Of a DNA stretch of 56,142 bases, positions 42,188-53,613 are shown one piece after another. The stretch covers positions 1 through 56,142 of the forward strand of contig MDYQ01000182.1 of assembly GCA_003024175.1 (NCBI GenBank), given 5' to 3'. The stretch's first letter is position 1; the number at the start of each line of letters is the position of its first letter. The translations under genes and the position numbers were made by a program. Under the pieces are notes generated by a model. It did no database searches. It was given only the letters and a program-made list of their open reading frames with translations, and had not been told where the DNA came from. The DNA comes from Planoprotostelium fungivorum (lineage: Eukaryota > Evosea > Variosea > Cavosteliida > Cavosteliaceae).

Positions 42188-43545
42188 TTATTCGTATCGA
42201 TGAGCCCTCTGCTCCTCCTCCGCTTTGGCCCTCTCGCACAACTTCCTTCCAACGGCCGAGAACAGTTCGACAACATTGTGTCCCGTCTTGGCGCTGCACT
42301 CCATCCACAGACTCCCCTTGTCGGCTGCAAGGTTCTGCGCCAGCTCCTTCTTGACCTCTCATCGTGTCAGTCTCTCTCCCCTCCCTCTCCTCACCTCTCT
42401 TCCCTTGCTCTCGATCAGATCTGATTTGTTTCCCACAATGATGATGACGGGGGGGTCTCCTCTCTGGGCCTGCAGTTCGTCGACCCACTTCTGCACCTTC
42501 TCAAAGGAATCCTGTGAGGGTGAGAGGCAGAAGGAGGGGATGGAATCACGTGATTGGTGACGTCATAGACGACGACGGCGGCGAGGGCACCGCGGTAGTA
42601 CATGGGGGCCAGAGAGTGAAATCGTTCACTTCCCGCCGTGTCCCAAATTTGAAATTTGACTGGAACATCATCCACCACGATCTGTTGGACCAAGAAGGAA
42701 GCCCTGAGACTCTCAGTCTACATCGATATCTCGATATAGTGCGAAGAATGATGATAGAGACAATAGAATGTGAAGAATGACAGGAGATGTAGTAGAGGAT
42801 GATGTGAGAGGGGACAGTGAAGAATTACCCAATGGTGGCCTCGTGATACGGACTGAAAGTTCCTCTGCAGAAGCGAAGAACCAAGGAAGATTTTCCCGCC
42901 GAGCTGTCACCCAGCATGACCAACTTGGCACCCTCGTGTAACTTTTGTGTGGGTGACATTTGTTCGTACTGCTGAGAAGCCAGTTTAACCGCTGAAAGGT
43001 TCAGTTCGATTCGTGTGAAAGAACTCACTGGCTTGTGCTAGATCTTTGTTTCCAACACCAACGCAGCACTTGCGTTGGGTTTGTGGATTCAAGAGGAGTG
43101 CTTTCGTCGTCTTTCCAGTCACTTCTGTTTGGTACCAAAACTTGTAACTCGTATTCTTTGCAGAATTGAGGTAGATCATCCCACATTTCGCCTCGTATAG
43201 GGGCTTCCTGAGCTGGATAAATTTCGATGCGGGAAAAAATCCTCTTACCATATTTTGTTGTCCTCTGATAACCTCTTTAAGCGGTGATTAACTGTCTAAG
43301 ATTGAGGAATGACTTTCTACATTTACTGACCTCTCACAGTCCTACACAAGTCCAGAGGAGTCAAAAATGAAAGAATACGAAGAATAAGGTCGTCTTGTAG
43401 GTTACTCCACACATCAGTTCCAGGAAGGGGAATCTCGCTCAACGTTGGGGCCCTTCTAAGAGATTCTTGTGGACGAGAAGGTCTGTCAGAGTCAGATTCC
43501 TTCAGGAAATGAATCCACTCACTCTCCGGATGGAACATTGCCCAT
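42188..43545 (-). CDS. Predicted F-box / Rab5-like GTPase fusion protein
   Basis: Eight exons in compatible phases (starts 43545, 43482, 43291, 43207, 42991, 42703, 42511, 42355; last base 42188) give 332 aa. Residues 1-60 hold [15 protein letters not shown] and an F-box ([35 protein letters not shown]). Residues 60-140 are an unknown domain ([33 protein letters not shown]). From residue 144 a Rab5-type G domain follows: [68 protein letters not shown]. The catalytic Gln of DTAGQE is Ser, and the C-terminus ([10 protein letters not shown]) lacks cysteines, so it cannot be prenylated. The MGxxxS start would fit N-myristoylation instead (inference). Alternatively two genes overlap, but the gap from a free F-box stop to the Rab ATG would be only about 25 nt. 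Confidence 0.75.
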
Positions 43546-44513
43546 GTTGCAGGAATCCTATTGTTCCGGAACAATATTGGGTGTTGTAGTCCGAATTTGT
43601 TTTATCAAATAATTATGAAACGATCGTAGCATTTTCTCAGCTCCTGGGCCCTTGAATTGAAGAAGCTGTCCCATCCTTTTCTACCTTTCTCGGTTCATCA
43701 TCATTGGGTCGAAGTTGGTGAAGGTCTGTTTGTGAGTGACGGGCAATCGCAGATTCAGTCCCATCCTCTTCTTCCTCTTTCCACACGGTCATCTCGTGAT
43801 TCGGTCATCAATGGCGTTCACCCACCAATGGAAGAATGTCTTGTAAACTCCAAGGATGACTGAGTCGATCTCTTCTCGTACGTGATATATACCCATGATC
43901 TTTGATGAAAGTCATACTGACTGCGACTCACTACTTTCTCAGATACTTGGGTGATCCTGCCATCATTCGCGTAGTCGCACATAACATTGCTGGCCATGAC
44001 CTCAAAATGGTGTTTGGAGGTGATTGTAGATGATCCTAGGAGAGACAGGATGTCACGAGAGCTGAGAGATGCAAATCTTGGTATGCCCGTCTATACATCA
44101 GTATCTCAATTCAGTTGACCTGGCAGCTGAGGTCTTGGTATCATATTTAGTGATACAGATGAAAGAAACAACCCCTCTGAAAGACGCTGACAGCTCGTTG
44201 CATGTCTTACACTACACTCCTCCCAATCATGACAAAGAGTCTTATTAAGATATGATCACTGTGGATAACAATGTCACACACTGGCGCCACTCCTGCCTCT
44301 TGCTCATTCATCTTTTGTGGGATGTGTGCAATGATGAGTTGTTGGCTGCTAAAGATGAGTGGGAAATAAAAGAGGAAGGAGAGTATAGAGGGATTTGTAT
44401 TATTGTGGTCTTATTTTATACATTTGTAATGTGTGAGGAAGTGGTGTAGTGAACTGTGGAAAATTGATGGACATGAAATAAAGCAAATGCGTTTATTATC
44501 ATTCCAAAGGATA
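43546..44513. other. Degenerate-looking stretch, possible broken gene
   Basis: About 970 nt. Plus-strand frames read YLGDPAIIRVVAHNIAGHDL, SVDLAAEVLVSYLVIQMKET and WRHSCLLLIHLLWDVCNDEL, helical hydrophobic stretches like ARM/HEAT repeats, but they lie in different frames without clear splice sites. I cannot assemble a gene; it may be a decayed one. Confidence 0.3.
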
Positions 44514-44903
44514 TCAAATCTTCCTCATTGGAATGGACAAAAGAGGAGAGGTGATGGTCTTGCATGCATAGTCTATTGATTTGATGAGGTTAGGCGTCAT
44601 CTGAGGGTGGGCAGTGCAGTTCTGATGACTGTTGATGTTGCAGAAGAAAGCCAGAGGATCGTTGATGGATCCAATGTATTGTATCATCTGTTGACAATTG
44701 TAGCTGTCATACATGTCACTTCTAAGCAGATCACAGATGCAGGGATAGCATAATTGACTCTGAGTTAGGATTGGAAAAGAAGGAGGGTGGAGTTGATTTT
44801 GTATGTGTTGGATCCATCCATGTGTAGGAGTGATTTGATCATCATTCAATTTTCCACATCTGTACATCACAAACATCCTAATCATTATTGTCATCTCATC
44901 CAT
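44514..44903 (-). CDS. Cysteine-containing hypothetical protein, start uncertain
   Basis: 129-codon frame, MDEMTIMIRMFVMYRCGKLN to LLSIPMRKI. Cysteines in PCICDLL, NCQQM, FFCN, NCTAHP and YACKTI suggest a disulphide-bonded secreted domain, but no signal peptide is visible at this start. A further frame upstream (GGIFKGLTMCVLSTRDTNG) may be its 5' exon in another phase. Codon content is AT-richer than the genes to the left. I do not recognise it; it may be a decaying copy. Confidence 0.4.
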   Translation of the reverse strand: MDEMTIMIRMFVMYRCGKLNDDQITPTHGWIQHIQNQLHPPSFPILTQSQLCYPCICDLLRSDMYDSYNCQQMIQYIGSINDPLAFFCNINSHQNCTAHPQMTPNLIKSIDYACKTITSPLLSIPMRKI

Positions 44904-44929
44904 CAGATGCCAAGTTTGACATTAAGTTT

Positions 44930-47250
44930 GAATGCAACATAAAGAACACCATTGGTGTCTCTTGTACTTAATACACACATGGTAAGACCTTTGAAAATTC
45001 CTCCCTTATTGAAGGTGAGACATCCTGCTATATAGGAAGCACACACACAAAAAAAGTTATAAATAATTTTAACTTCAAATTGAACACTTTAATAATGCTC
45101 AACTTTAATTTGATAACATCAAAAAATAAAATCTTTGAACTTTGATAAGTGGTTCATAAATTAAAATCAATGACCAGTTATAAATGTCAAATTCATGTAA
45201 ATCAAATAATCAATTTGCAACATAAATGATAACAACAACATGTGAATATCTGTAAATTTGTATCATAATAAATGAGTAGCTGCTTAAATACACTTGTAAT
45301 CTTACTGTTCATTGTCACATGAGCTAACTTGTACCTATTTTTGTGAAATGATTTACAAAGCTGGATTTTGCGATATTAATTTGGAAATTACAATCAAACA
45401 TAAACAAATATGTGAATAATTATTGACTGTTATATATAAATATCTTATGATTTCAAAATTTATCAACTATGTATATAATAATCAAATCTGTGTAGAGAAT
45501 TGCAATAAAAGTACTGTAGTTATGTACCATGTATCAAATTATAATTTTATTTGCCAAGTAAGAAATTAATTCATCAATCTTATTTATGAACATAATGCTT
45601 GCCATATCGATTTTTGTAAATTCAAAAATTTATTACTTATTTTTAATTTCAACATACAAATGTAAAATTTCAACTATCTCATATTTTCATTTGCAATGTT
45701 TCCTTTATGATGATTTGATATATTATATGTTTGTGTTGTATAGTTCTTGTTCAAATCTGTCAAATAAGGTTTCAACAAAGTATAGTCTTTCCAGCATGTT
45801 TATAAACTCAGTATGTAAGAAGAACTCTTAGAAGATGTGTATACCTGTATGTTCACTTTATGACTTGTATAAAGTGTTCATTGGTACAGAATCCATCTGC
45901 TGTTTGTGTATTAATGCAAAACTGGTGAAAAAGAAAAAAAGCTGATTTTCTTTTCTCTAATCTTGCTGATCTGTTTTTTGTATATCCCTACCAGCAATAG
46001 GCTTGCTGCTCTATCTTTTGTATATCCCCTGCCAGCAGCACATTTCCTCTATGACAGAGCATCATTACTGCCAACAGATTTGGAAATCTGAGTGAGTCTT
46101 CAAGCAAAAAATTGTCAAAGAATCTGTTTCTCCTTTTCACAATGCAATCAAATGAGTTTATTATCTGCATTACTTTTTGAATTTTAGTTGAAACAACATC
46201 AGAAAACATCTTAAACAAACATCAAACTGGTGGAAGAAACAAACTACCAGTAAAAAAGAGATATGTAGTTTGTGTATTATTGCCAAAATGGTGAAAAACA
46301 AAAAAGGCTAGAACCACAAAATTCATTCTATATTTTTCTCCATTCTCTTCATTCTATATTTTTCTCAATTCTCTTGTATGTTTGTAATTTTTTTAAACAT
46401 CTGCAATAATGCCATTGGTGTATTGTTTGCCTTAATTGGTCTCTCTTAGCAATCTTGCCATCATGTATGGATTCAAGTTCATCAGGAAATCATGTATGTG
46501 CTGTTGATAAAATTGACTGATGAAATCATTGGATTTTCAATGTGCTCAACAAAGCAACCAAATTCTGTATGCAAGCAGAGAACTGTCAAAGAATCAATTT
46601 CTCCTTTTCACTGGTTGTTTTTCTTTTTTACCAGTTTGGTGTTTATTGAAAGTTGGTGAAGCCTAGAAATATTGATTGGCACAAGTTTGTTTTCAAACTA
46701 TTTTTAAAAGTCACAAAAAGTACACAAAAACATAAGTCAGATATTCTGTCTGTTGCTATTGTATGCAACAATTTGGGGATTTGGACAAAATTCATTTTCT
46801 CTGCTTTTTAACTAATGTTGGCATAATTCAAAAAAATTATTGTTCACAGACAAGAATTATTTGTACATTTTCCTGAATTGTTGCATTATTTAATGGGAAA
46901 GTTTTAAAGGTATGAAAATGAACCTGACCAACTGGTGCACGCACCTCCTTGGTAGATTCTCTCAAGAAGAATAGAGCCAACAGTCGACCCGCTCAACCAC
47001 CTGTAAACTGATCAGAGAGACCTTGAAGAGCTTGAAGAGGTTCATCACATCAATATGGCTCACTTGGACCAAACATGAGCAGAACAATAACAGAGAACCC
47101 AATGGCTCCAGAGAAATTGTACATAGAATGAGTGATGTCAATCTAAAGTGTTACTCATTCAGATAACAAGGATAATAATAATCATATATATACAATTATG
47201 TCATTTATAATTATATAAGACCATAAATGACCTCCATTCCTGTGGGTGTG
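44930..47250. other. AT-rich gene-free tract
   Basis: About 2.3 kb of A/T-dominated sequence, in contrast to the near-balanced composition to the left. Only one 76-81 aa chance frame on each strand, with no recognisable content. Internal imperfect repeats are visible: TTTGTGTATTAATGC near 45905 and TTTGTGTATTATTGC near 46269, each followed by a AAATGGTGAAAA-type run; GTCAAAGAATC...TCTCCTTTTCAC near 46115 and 46586; TTTTTGTATATCCC at about 45975 and 46015; and TTCATTCTATATTTTTCTC twice near 46322-46370. Confidence 0.8.
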
Positions 47251-47328
47251 GCAATCACTCATGCAGGTGTTAGTAGTGTTTATGGTCTGTTAACAATATT
47301 TCATCACTCACTCACTTCTTGGTTCAAT

Positions 47329-47410
47329 AACTGGACAAAGAGACAAGAGTCCCTCATATTTTATCACTCTCAAGGTTAACCAACTGGACAAAGAGACAAG
47401 AGTCCCTCAT
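47329..47410. repeat. 29-bp direct repeat
   Basis: AACTGGACAAAGAGACAAGA + GTCCCTCAT occurs exactly at 47329-47357 and 47382-47410, separated by 24 nt. It lies beside the AT-rich tract and just outside the LTR at 47660. The rest of 47250-47660 holds nothing recognised. Confidence 0.9.
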
Positions 47411-47659
47411 TTTCAAAATATTTTATTCAATTTAATTGGCTTGTATTGTGGCTGAGATCCTTCAGCTGAGCTGACATTCAACATTGAGTCCTTTGTTCCT
47501 GCCTCCCAAGGTTGGCTACAAGATCTGACATCTGACTTTATCATTGGCATATCGTTACCAATGGACCAGCCCATGTGTTATCACCGTATGTTATAAAAGG
47601 ATTATCTCACACTTGACGTTGGGGTAAAGGATGGATGCAGATGATGGACTTGATGGTGA

Positions 47660-47787
47660 TGTACGAGACCTCTCTACTTGCAGAGGGGCTTCGAACAATC
47701 CCTTTTTATTACACAATACAATTGTAGACCGTTAAATCAATTCCTTTTCTCGTCAATATTCCTTCTCTACAACGTAGCGTCATAACA
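47660..47787 (-). mobile_element. LTR of a Ty3/gypsy-type element (copy 1)
   Basis: 128 bp on the minus strand, starting TGTTATGACGC and ending GTCTCGTACA (TG...CA ends). It matches the sequence at 55602-55727 at roughly nine in ten positions, in the opposite orientation; homology stops at the TACA end. Directly upstream, on the internal side, is a purine-rich tract (GATCAAGGGGACAA) suitable as a polypurine tract, and before it the chromodomain frame. This is the layout of an integrase end, PPT and 3' LTR. Confidence 0.75.
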
Positions 47788-47808
47788 TTGTCCCCTTGAT
47801 CCAGCAGA

Positions 47809-48048
47809 TCAGTTCTTACGCTTCCTCTTGGATGTGGTGACGCGAGCGGTCCTTGCCTTGAAATCTGCCACCAGGTCCGGGCTATTAGACAGGTTGTCCT
47901 CAGGTAACCACAAATTCTCCTCTGGGCCATAACCTTTCCAGCTTACAAGATATTGGGTCTTCCCATATCGCTTTTGTACATCCAAGATTGCCTCAACCTC
48001 GTACTCTTGTTCACTGTCAATTACGACAGGAGGTGGAGCTGGTCTCTT
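47809..48048 (-). pseudogene. Chromodomain end of a Ty3/gypsy (chromovirus-type) integrase, truncated
   Basis: About 79 codons to the TGA at 47809-47811. It contains QEYEVEAILDVQKRYGKTQY, LVSWKGYGPEENLWLPEDNL and a basic tail KRKRKN. The YEVExIL...YLVxWKGY...W.P..NL pattern is a chromodomain of the type fused to the C-terminus of chromovirus integrases, which steers insertion to marked chromatin. An in-frame TGA at 48049-48051 and the lack of integrase, RNase H or reverse transcriptase sequence upstream show the element is truncated. It abuts the LTR at 47787. Confidence 0.8.
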
Positions 48049-48059
48049 TCAACCTACCA

Positions 48060-50600
48060 ATGAGAAATCATTTTCATGTTTTGCATCAACTGTAGGAGTC
48101 CAGCAAAAATATGATTAAGCTCAGGATCTGTTTATCAATTCAGTCCGATATTTACAAAGCCAGAGAATGGAGCCTCCTAATGCAGCTGCTTCGACCTCAA
48201 GAGCTGCAGTTTGCACTAAGATGGCTACAGAATATACGGCAAATACAAATAAAATACAGAAGAATGTGATATGATTTTGTGTCAGATATTAAGAGAATTC
48301 ATGGAATGCAAGCTCAAGGCTCCATTCTCTAGAGGCCAAGAGACACTACAAAGAGAATATAGAGGATAAAAAGGAGAATAAAAAGAGTAAAGACTCACCG
48401 GCTGGGGCAGTTTGGGTGGAAGGTCCTCTGAGAACACTTGCCTTGAGATAGCAGCTGGGAGATTCTGCTAGCGACACCACTCTTCATCTTGACTTGCAGC
48501 AAACTGTAAGAATACAGAGGCTTGATCTGCAGTAGGATCCCCCTGTTGGCCAGTGACAAGGTTTGAGACAGCAGTGACCAGAAGGTCGTATTGAGGTGTG
48601 GGCATGGTCTGGAGCCTGAGAGGCCAAGCGTTCAGTTCGAGCGTATATAAATACCTTTGGAATATTCGAGGTAATTGTGTTTGGCAACGAGATCTGATGG
48701 ATGATCAGAAAATGTAAACATACACCACGTCTGTGGCAGGCAGGCATCTAATTTTTGGGGGTGTATTATCACCTTGTTGATGGCTTGAATTATGGCCCAC
48801 AGCGGCTGGACGCTGGGCAATGTTGACTCAAAAGCTGAAATGAACGTCAAAAAATATGAGGATTGAACGACGTTGGGTTTAGTACCTGAGAAATGACTCA
48901 AAGGGTCTTCTTTGAACGAATGTGGACAGGTGGCACAGGTCTTTGGAATTTGAACAATGGCATGTGTGATATCCTTTTAAAATATTGTGATCAATTGAAA
49001 GTTTCATCAAACAGCAGAAAGGATTTAGAGACAATTGAGGAACATTTTGAGTGAGAACTTGATATAGTTATTCAAGACTAGGGGAATCAATGAGGGAAGA
49101 GTTAAGTTGTTTCTGTACCCATCTAATCGACTCAAGCAGAAAAGTGGGTGATGAACAATGCCTCAAGAATGCAACATTGAGTCTGAGGGAGTCTTTGTAT
49201 TAGCATCAATCGAAACAGACCGCACATTTGACAGGCAGAAACCGCTCAAAGAAGAGGACGTCATCCAGGTGTACGACCAGCTTGCGGACATACAACAGAA
49301 GGCTGGAAAATCTCAGACAAGGGGTTTCAACAGTCCGGTGGTATATAGACAAGACAAAAAGGCAACCGATGTGATCTGTTGCCGAGTTGGCACTGATCAT
49401 CAATTCAAGGTTTGGCATCATCAGTCAATCTGTTGGAATACGATAGAGGTCCATCAATATCTCCAACTCCACTGTTTGCAGCTGAGTCAATTGTCATTTC
49501 AATATCTTTCAAGGAATCTACAAGGGTAAGGAGAATGAAGAGGAGATTCACAAACACTTCAGTCCGATCATCAGCAGTCTTCAGCAAGTGTATGATAAAC
49601 CCATCACATGATGATCTCAATGTTGTAATACACCTGATTGAAAGGAAAGGTTAGACATGAGGAAGTTTGGTTTCAGGATTTGTTACTCACCTCAAAGTGA
49701 TGATACGCGTGTCTCCTTTGTAATCATGATGTCAAGGCTGCATCTAGACATCTTGAGGGTAAAAGAATGAGTTGGATGACGACGTCAAGCCTTTCTGAAA
49801 CTGGTCAAGGGATATTGAAGTGACGACTGCCTCATGACTAAGTAAGTCAGGCAACCAATGGCTATTTATTAAATAAAGAATTTGAAAGTTTTTCACGGAC
49901 CATTTTCTTAGATTCGTGATTCAGACAGCATCCTTTACCAATCAAACAAGACTCAAATCATAATAGACAATGAAGAAAGTATTGTAATACAAGACTGTAT
50001 CTGAGACAATCATTATTAGATCCTGTCTGCCCAAGCTGCCAGAGAAAGATCTTGGAGGAGATGTAATGCTACAAAGACACATTCGACCATTGGCATGAGA
50101 GAGACTGTTGCTCCACTGGCGTAGAGGATAGAGCGTCCAGTCCACAACATCAGGATCCACCAATCTATCGAATCCTCTTGTTTATATTTTACCAGTGTCG
50201 TTTGTGTTGGCTACTCTTCTCTTGATACAACAGACATAACGATGATATCGATCGATATCACCCACCAAGCCAGATCTCAAGACGTTATTCCGCGTAATGG
50301 CACGGATCAAAAAGCAAGTACTGGACCTGCTGATGCGCTGCAAGACAGGAATGGGTATTGAGTGAGTTACCCTGTTAAGCGAGTACCTGGGTATCCCAAG
50401 GATCAATACTCAACAGTAATCATTGCACGTGCGATGAGATGGCGTCCCACCTGAGAGAGGAAGATGCATCCGAGCAGGATTCCAACAACAAAAAGAAGGA
50501 TCCAGCATCAGTGAAGGTAGGTCATGCGTGATTGTCTTTGTCACGATGCGACAAGTGTTGCCTGCTATATGATGAATGAAATTAATGTATCATATCTAGA
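48060..50600. other. Low-coding region with broken frames
   Basis: About 2.5 kb. On the minus strand 48400-48900, MPTPQYDLLVTAVSNLVTGQ, ASVFLQFAASQDEEW and LPSVQPLWAIIQAINK look like helical-repeat coding pieces interrupted by an in-frame TAG and frame changes. On the plus strand 49158-49400, MPQECNIESEGVFVLASIET...PLKEEDVIQVYDQLADIQQK is open, continued in another frame by LLEYDRGPSISPTPLFAAES. No family recognised; most likely decayed genes. 49700-50600 shows nothing. Confidence 0.4.
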
Positions 50601-50614
50601 ATGAGTATTGGTGA

Positions 50615-52110
50615 GTGAGTATTCCATGGAATGCGTTCCAGATCTCTTTGAGAGTGATCATTACATCACTTTCATCCCTCAGTGCAAGGAAGCTGTTGTG
50701 GGGAACAGCCTCATCAACAAAGACTGAACGATTTCCAGATTCAATTCAACTAGAGTGGCTTCCTCACAGGTGCTCAGATCACAATCTACTTGTTGGAGAG
50801 GTTCAGAGTGTTGAAGCAAGCCATCGGAGAGAAATTACCACGTCTTCTATCAGGTGCACGACACATTCGTCCTCTATGTGTCTATTCACAAGTACAGCTG
50901 TTGAGTGGTGACAGTGCAGAGTTAAGAGAGCAATTGAAAGTGTAGGCCGACAGTTTCCATTATCTGAGACAGTCAGGTGAGAGAAGGGTAATTTCTTTGA
51001 ACACAGAGAAGGTACGTATGATCTGGGGGACACTGATGAAGACGAATCAAAGAATTTTTGAGGTCTATTAGAAGCCTTTTCCATTGTTGGACTGGAGTCC
51101 TGAGGTGAAACGAGTTCTCAGACATCATCTCTCAGACATCACGCCCATCATCATCACTCGTTCGATGTGAAACGTCCGATCCTTCTTGCGAGTCGTCGCC
51201 GGATCCTTCTCCTTGGAAATGTCAACTTTCCCTTGGACGAAACGGAGACGTGGCACACTGCCGCCGTATCGAATCTTCCCATCTTATCCCTCGCCGCTGA
51301 TCTCTTTGGTGTCGATACGAAAGGGATGGAGTTCAACTTGGTCAACCGAAGGAACATGATCAAGGGAGAATATTTTGTCGTGGCTTTGGATATGCAGCAA
51401 TCTTGTGACAATCGAGACATTGAGTCGATTAAGATTCAGTGGAGGTGAAGAGTATGTAGGTCTGAGTAAGGCACTGTATGGAGGGACTTTCAACTGGTTA
51501 GTCGATCGGATCCTCAGCTGTTCATCGGTCTATTGGATATCTTTGTATCGAAGCGTTCAAGGTTCTTTCTTCTTAGTGACGTCTCGATTCACGATCGGCA
51601 GGTCAACACTTTCGAACATTTTGCATCAACTTTGCCAACGAAAAGTTGCAGCAACATTACAATCGTCACACGTTCAAATGGGAGCAAGACGCCTGTCTGG
51701 TCAGTATTGGATGTCATCTGTGTCCTAGCTGAGATCATCTAGGCCGAGCAGATCGATTACACAAAGATCGACTCGAAGAGAGCAATTTTCCAAAGGCAAC
51801 AAATCAGACTCTCCTACAGAGGTTGATCACGAATCACACGACTAAGCCCAAACTCAGTCAATCCGCCTTCGTCGTCAAGCACTACGCCGGTAGTGTATCC
51901 TACGAGGTGCGTTGCTGTAATGCGACTGAGGATGCTTCAGGTGGCAGGATTTCTGGAAAAGAACAAGGACTCTCTGGCTGATGATCTGGATGTGGACGGT
52001 CCCCTCACGAGGGGAACGTATTGATGTCGGTCACATCGAAGATGAGGAGGATGCCATTGATATTATCAATCGAAAACAGAGAAGGAGAGAAGAAAAAGAA
52101 AGAGAGTAGT
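50615..52110 (+). pseudogene. Decayed myosin motor-domain pseudogene
   Basis: Pieces of a myosin head appear in the right order but in shifting frames: GNSLINKD and a degraded NAKT/NNSSRF region near 50700, QITIYLLERFRVLKQA and ERNYHVFYQ near 50790-50850, then LGNVNFPLDETE, AADLFGVDTKGMEFNLVNRR, a degraded QACDNRD helix, GLSKALYGGTFNWLVDRI and the LLDI...TFEHF relay region, KHYAGSVSYEV near 51880, and GFLEKNKDSLADDL. Several single-base gaps shift the frame, for example after LLDIF and after TFEHF, and stops interrupt others. The ATP-binding P-loop was not found. Short intron-like gaps remain, so it decayed from a genomic copy rather than a processed transcript. Confidence 0.75.
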
Positions 52111-52428
52111 AGGGCACTACTCCCCAGAAAAAATGAATGAAGGACAAAGACGATTTTCAACGACACACTCTCTACGGTTCATTACGACTGGAAGCGTAAT
52201 GCCATATTCTTTCTGCGACAACGCGTTCGGAAGATTGGCTCTGTCTGAGTTGAACGTGTGCGGGGTAATCGAGCCACTCCAGGCCGTACTCATTGTCGTC
52301 GTCAACATTGTGAATTACCAAGACGCAAGAGCCATGAAGGGGTGAACCACACCAACATCGATTTAGACATCCAGAGGGAGGTGCATTCATCCAATTGAAG
52401 TGAATTCACTTTCATCTGTATTTTTGTA
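52111..52428. other. Intergenic stretch
   Basis: 318 nt between the myosin pseudogene and the ZZ-finger gene. Chance frames on both strands only. Confidence 0.4.
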
Positions 52429-53613
52429 TTAACCGTAATCGAGCACTATGAAGTGGACCAATAGTCTGTTGTTTGGGGGTTTCCATAACTTGGCAACTGC
52501 TGTCTCTGAGGTTATGAGATTGTTCAACTCTCTCGCTGTCATACGTAAATTTGTTGAATCACCAGAAACACACCCATAAGATGTCTTGTCCATGGCTGTG
52601 TAAGTATGGTTTGGATGGACAGTGTCCTTCAGTTTGATGCATGTCATGCAAAGGTCATAATTTGAACATTCTTTACATTTGTAACGTATCCCCAATATTG
52701 TCGTACCGCAATGATCACAATAGGCAGAGTGATGAAATGTTGGATCGGCCTGTTGTGGTAAGCGAAATCAAACAATTGAGTGTGTCACCAATGGAATGAC
52801 GTGTTTGTACTGGACAGACTGCGCAGAGGACTCGTTAAAGATGTGCGCTGGATGTATCTTGCACTTCGATGAGAATAGGTCGAGATCGAGATCGAGATCA
52901 CCTGTTCTTGTCTCTCCATACAGGTAGAACAAAGAGTATAATCCAAGCAATTTTCACAGCGCCGTTTCGCTCCAACGATGATTTCGCCACAATGACTGCA
53001 GTGTGTATCACGAGCGTTTGCTTCGGTGTAGGTTTCTGTTTCGTCCATCTTGAGCCCCGGCTTGCTGATGTAGCGATTGTAGATCTCATTTGCTGCATAG
53101 TAAAAGGGGATATTATAGCAGATTTATCTACAACTCACCTCGCACTGAACGCTCACCTCCTGTGCTCTGTTCAAATTATATCCAGAGTCGATTTTATAGC
53201 TTTTATCTGTGCAAACAGACACTTCCTGTGTCGTGTCTTGCTGATGACCAGTATATAGTGCTTTTATCTACAACTCACCTCACACCGAATGCTCACCTCT
53301 TGTGCTTTGTATGTAAGCTTTTGTCAGCCCACATCCCTCCTAACAGATCATCTTTGTCCCTCTCCTCCTCAGTTGTTTTCATGCTCTGCTTTGGACATCA
53401 GTGTGGTGACAAGAAGACGCAATTTTTAGAATGCAAGTTTATCAGACAACAGCAGGTGAAGCTGGTCCTCGGCGACTTAGCCGCTTGATGATTTCCTTGG
53501 TCATCATAGTACTCGTCCAAGGTGATGGGCTTGCCGCTGCTCTTGATGCCATAGCCGTAATCGTCATGCTCTCTGGGCTGAGTGGAGGTAAGAGGATTTG
53601 GTTTCTTGGGCAT
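52429..53613 (-). CDS. Double ZZ-type zinc-finger protein
   Basis: The start MPKKPNPLTSTQPREHDDYG at 53613 is likely; exon 1 ends near LDEYYDDQGNHQAAKSPR. After small exons and introns the frame reads IYNRYISKPGLKMDETETYT, then a first ZZ finger (DTHCSHCGEIIVGAKRRCEN, CLDYTLCSTCMERQEQ), the HPAHIF end, and a second finger (CDHCGTTILGIRYKCKECSN, YDLCMTCIKLKDTVHPNHTY). ZZ fingers of the p62/NBR1 kind bind N-degrons or modified histones. The C-terminus LLVHFIVLDYG ends at TAA 52429-52431. An exon-like unit (AQEVSVQCE) is duplicated in the intron region at 53123-53310. Exon structure between 53050 and 53430 is uncertain. Confidence 0.7.
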
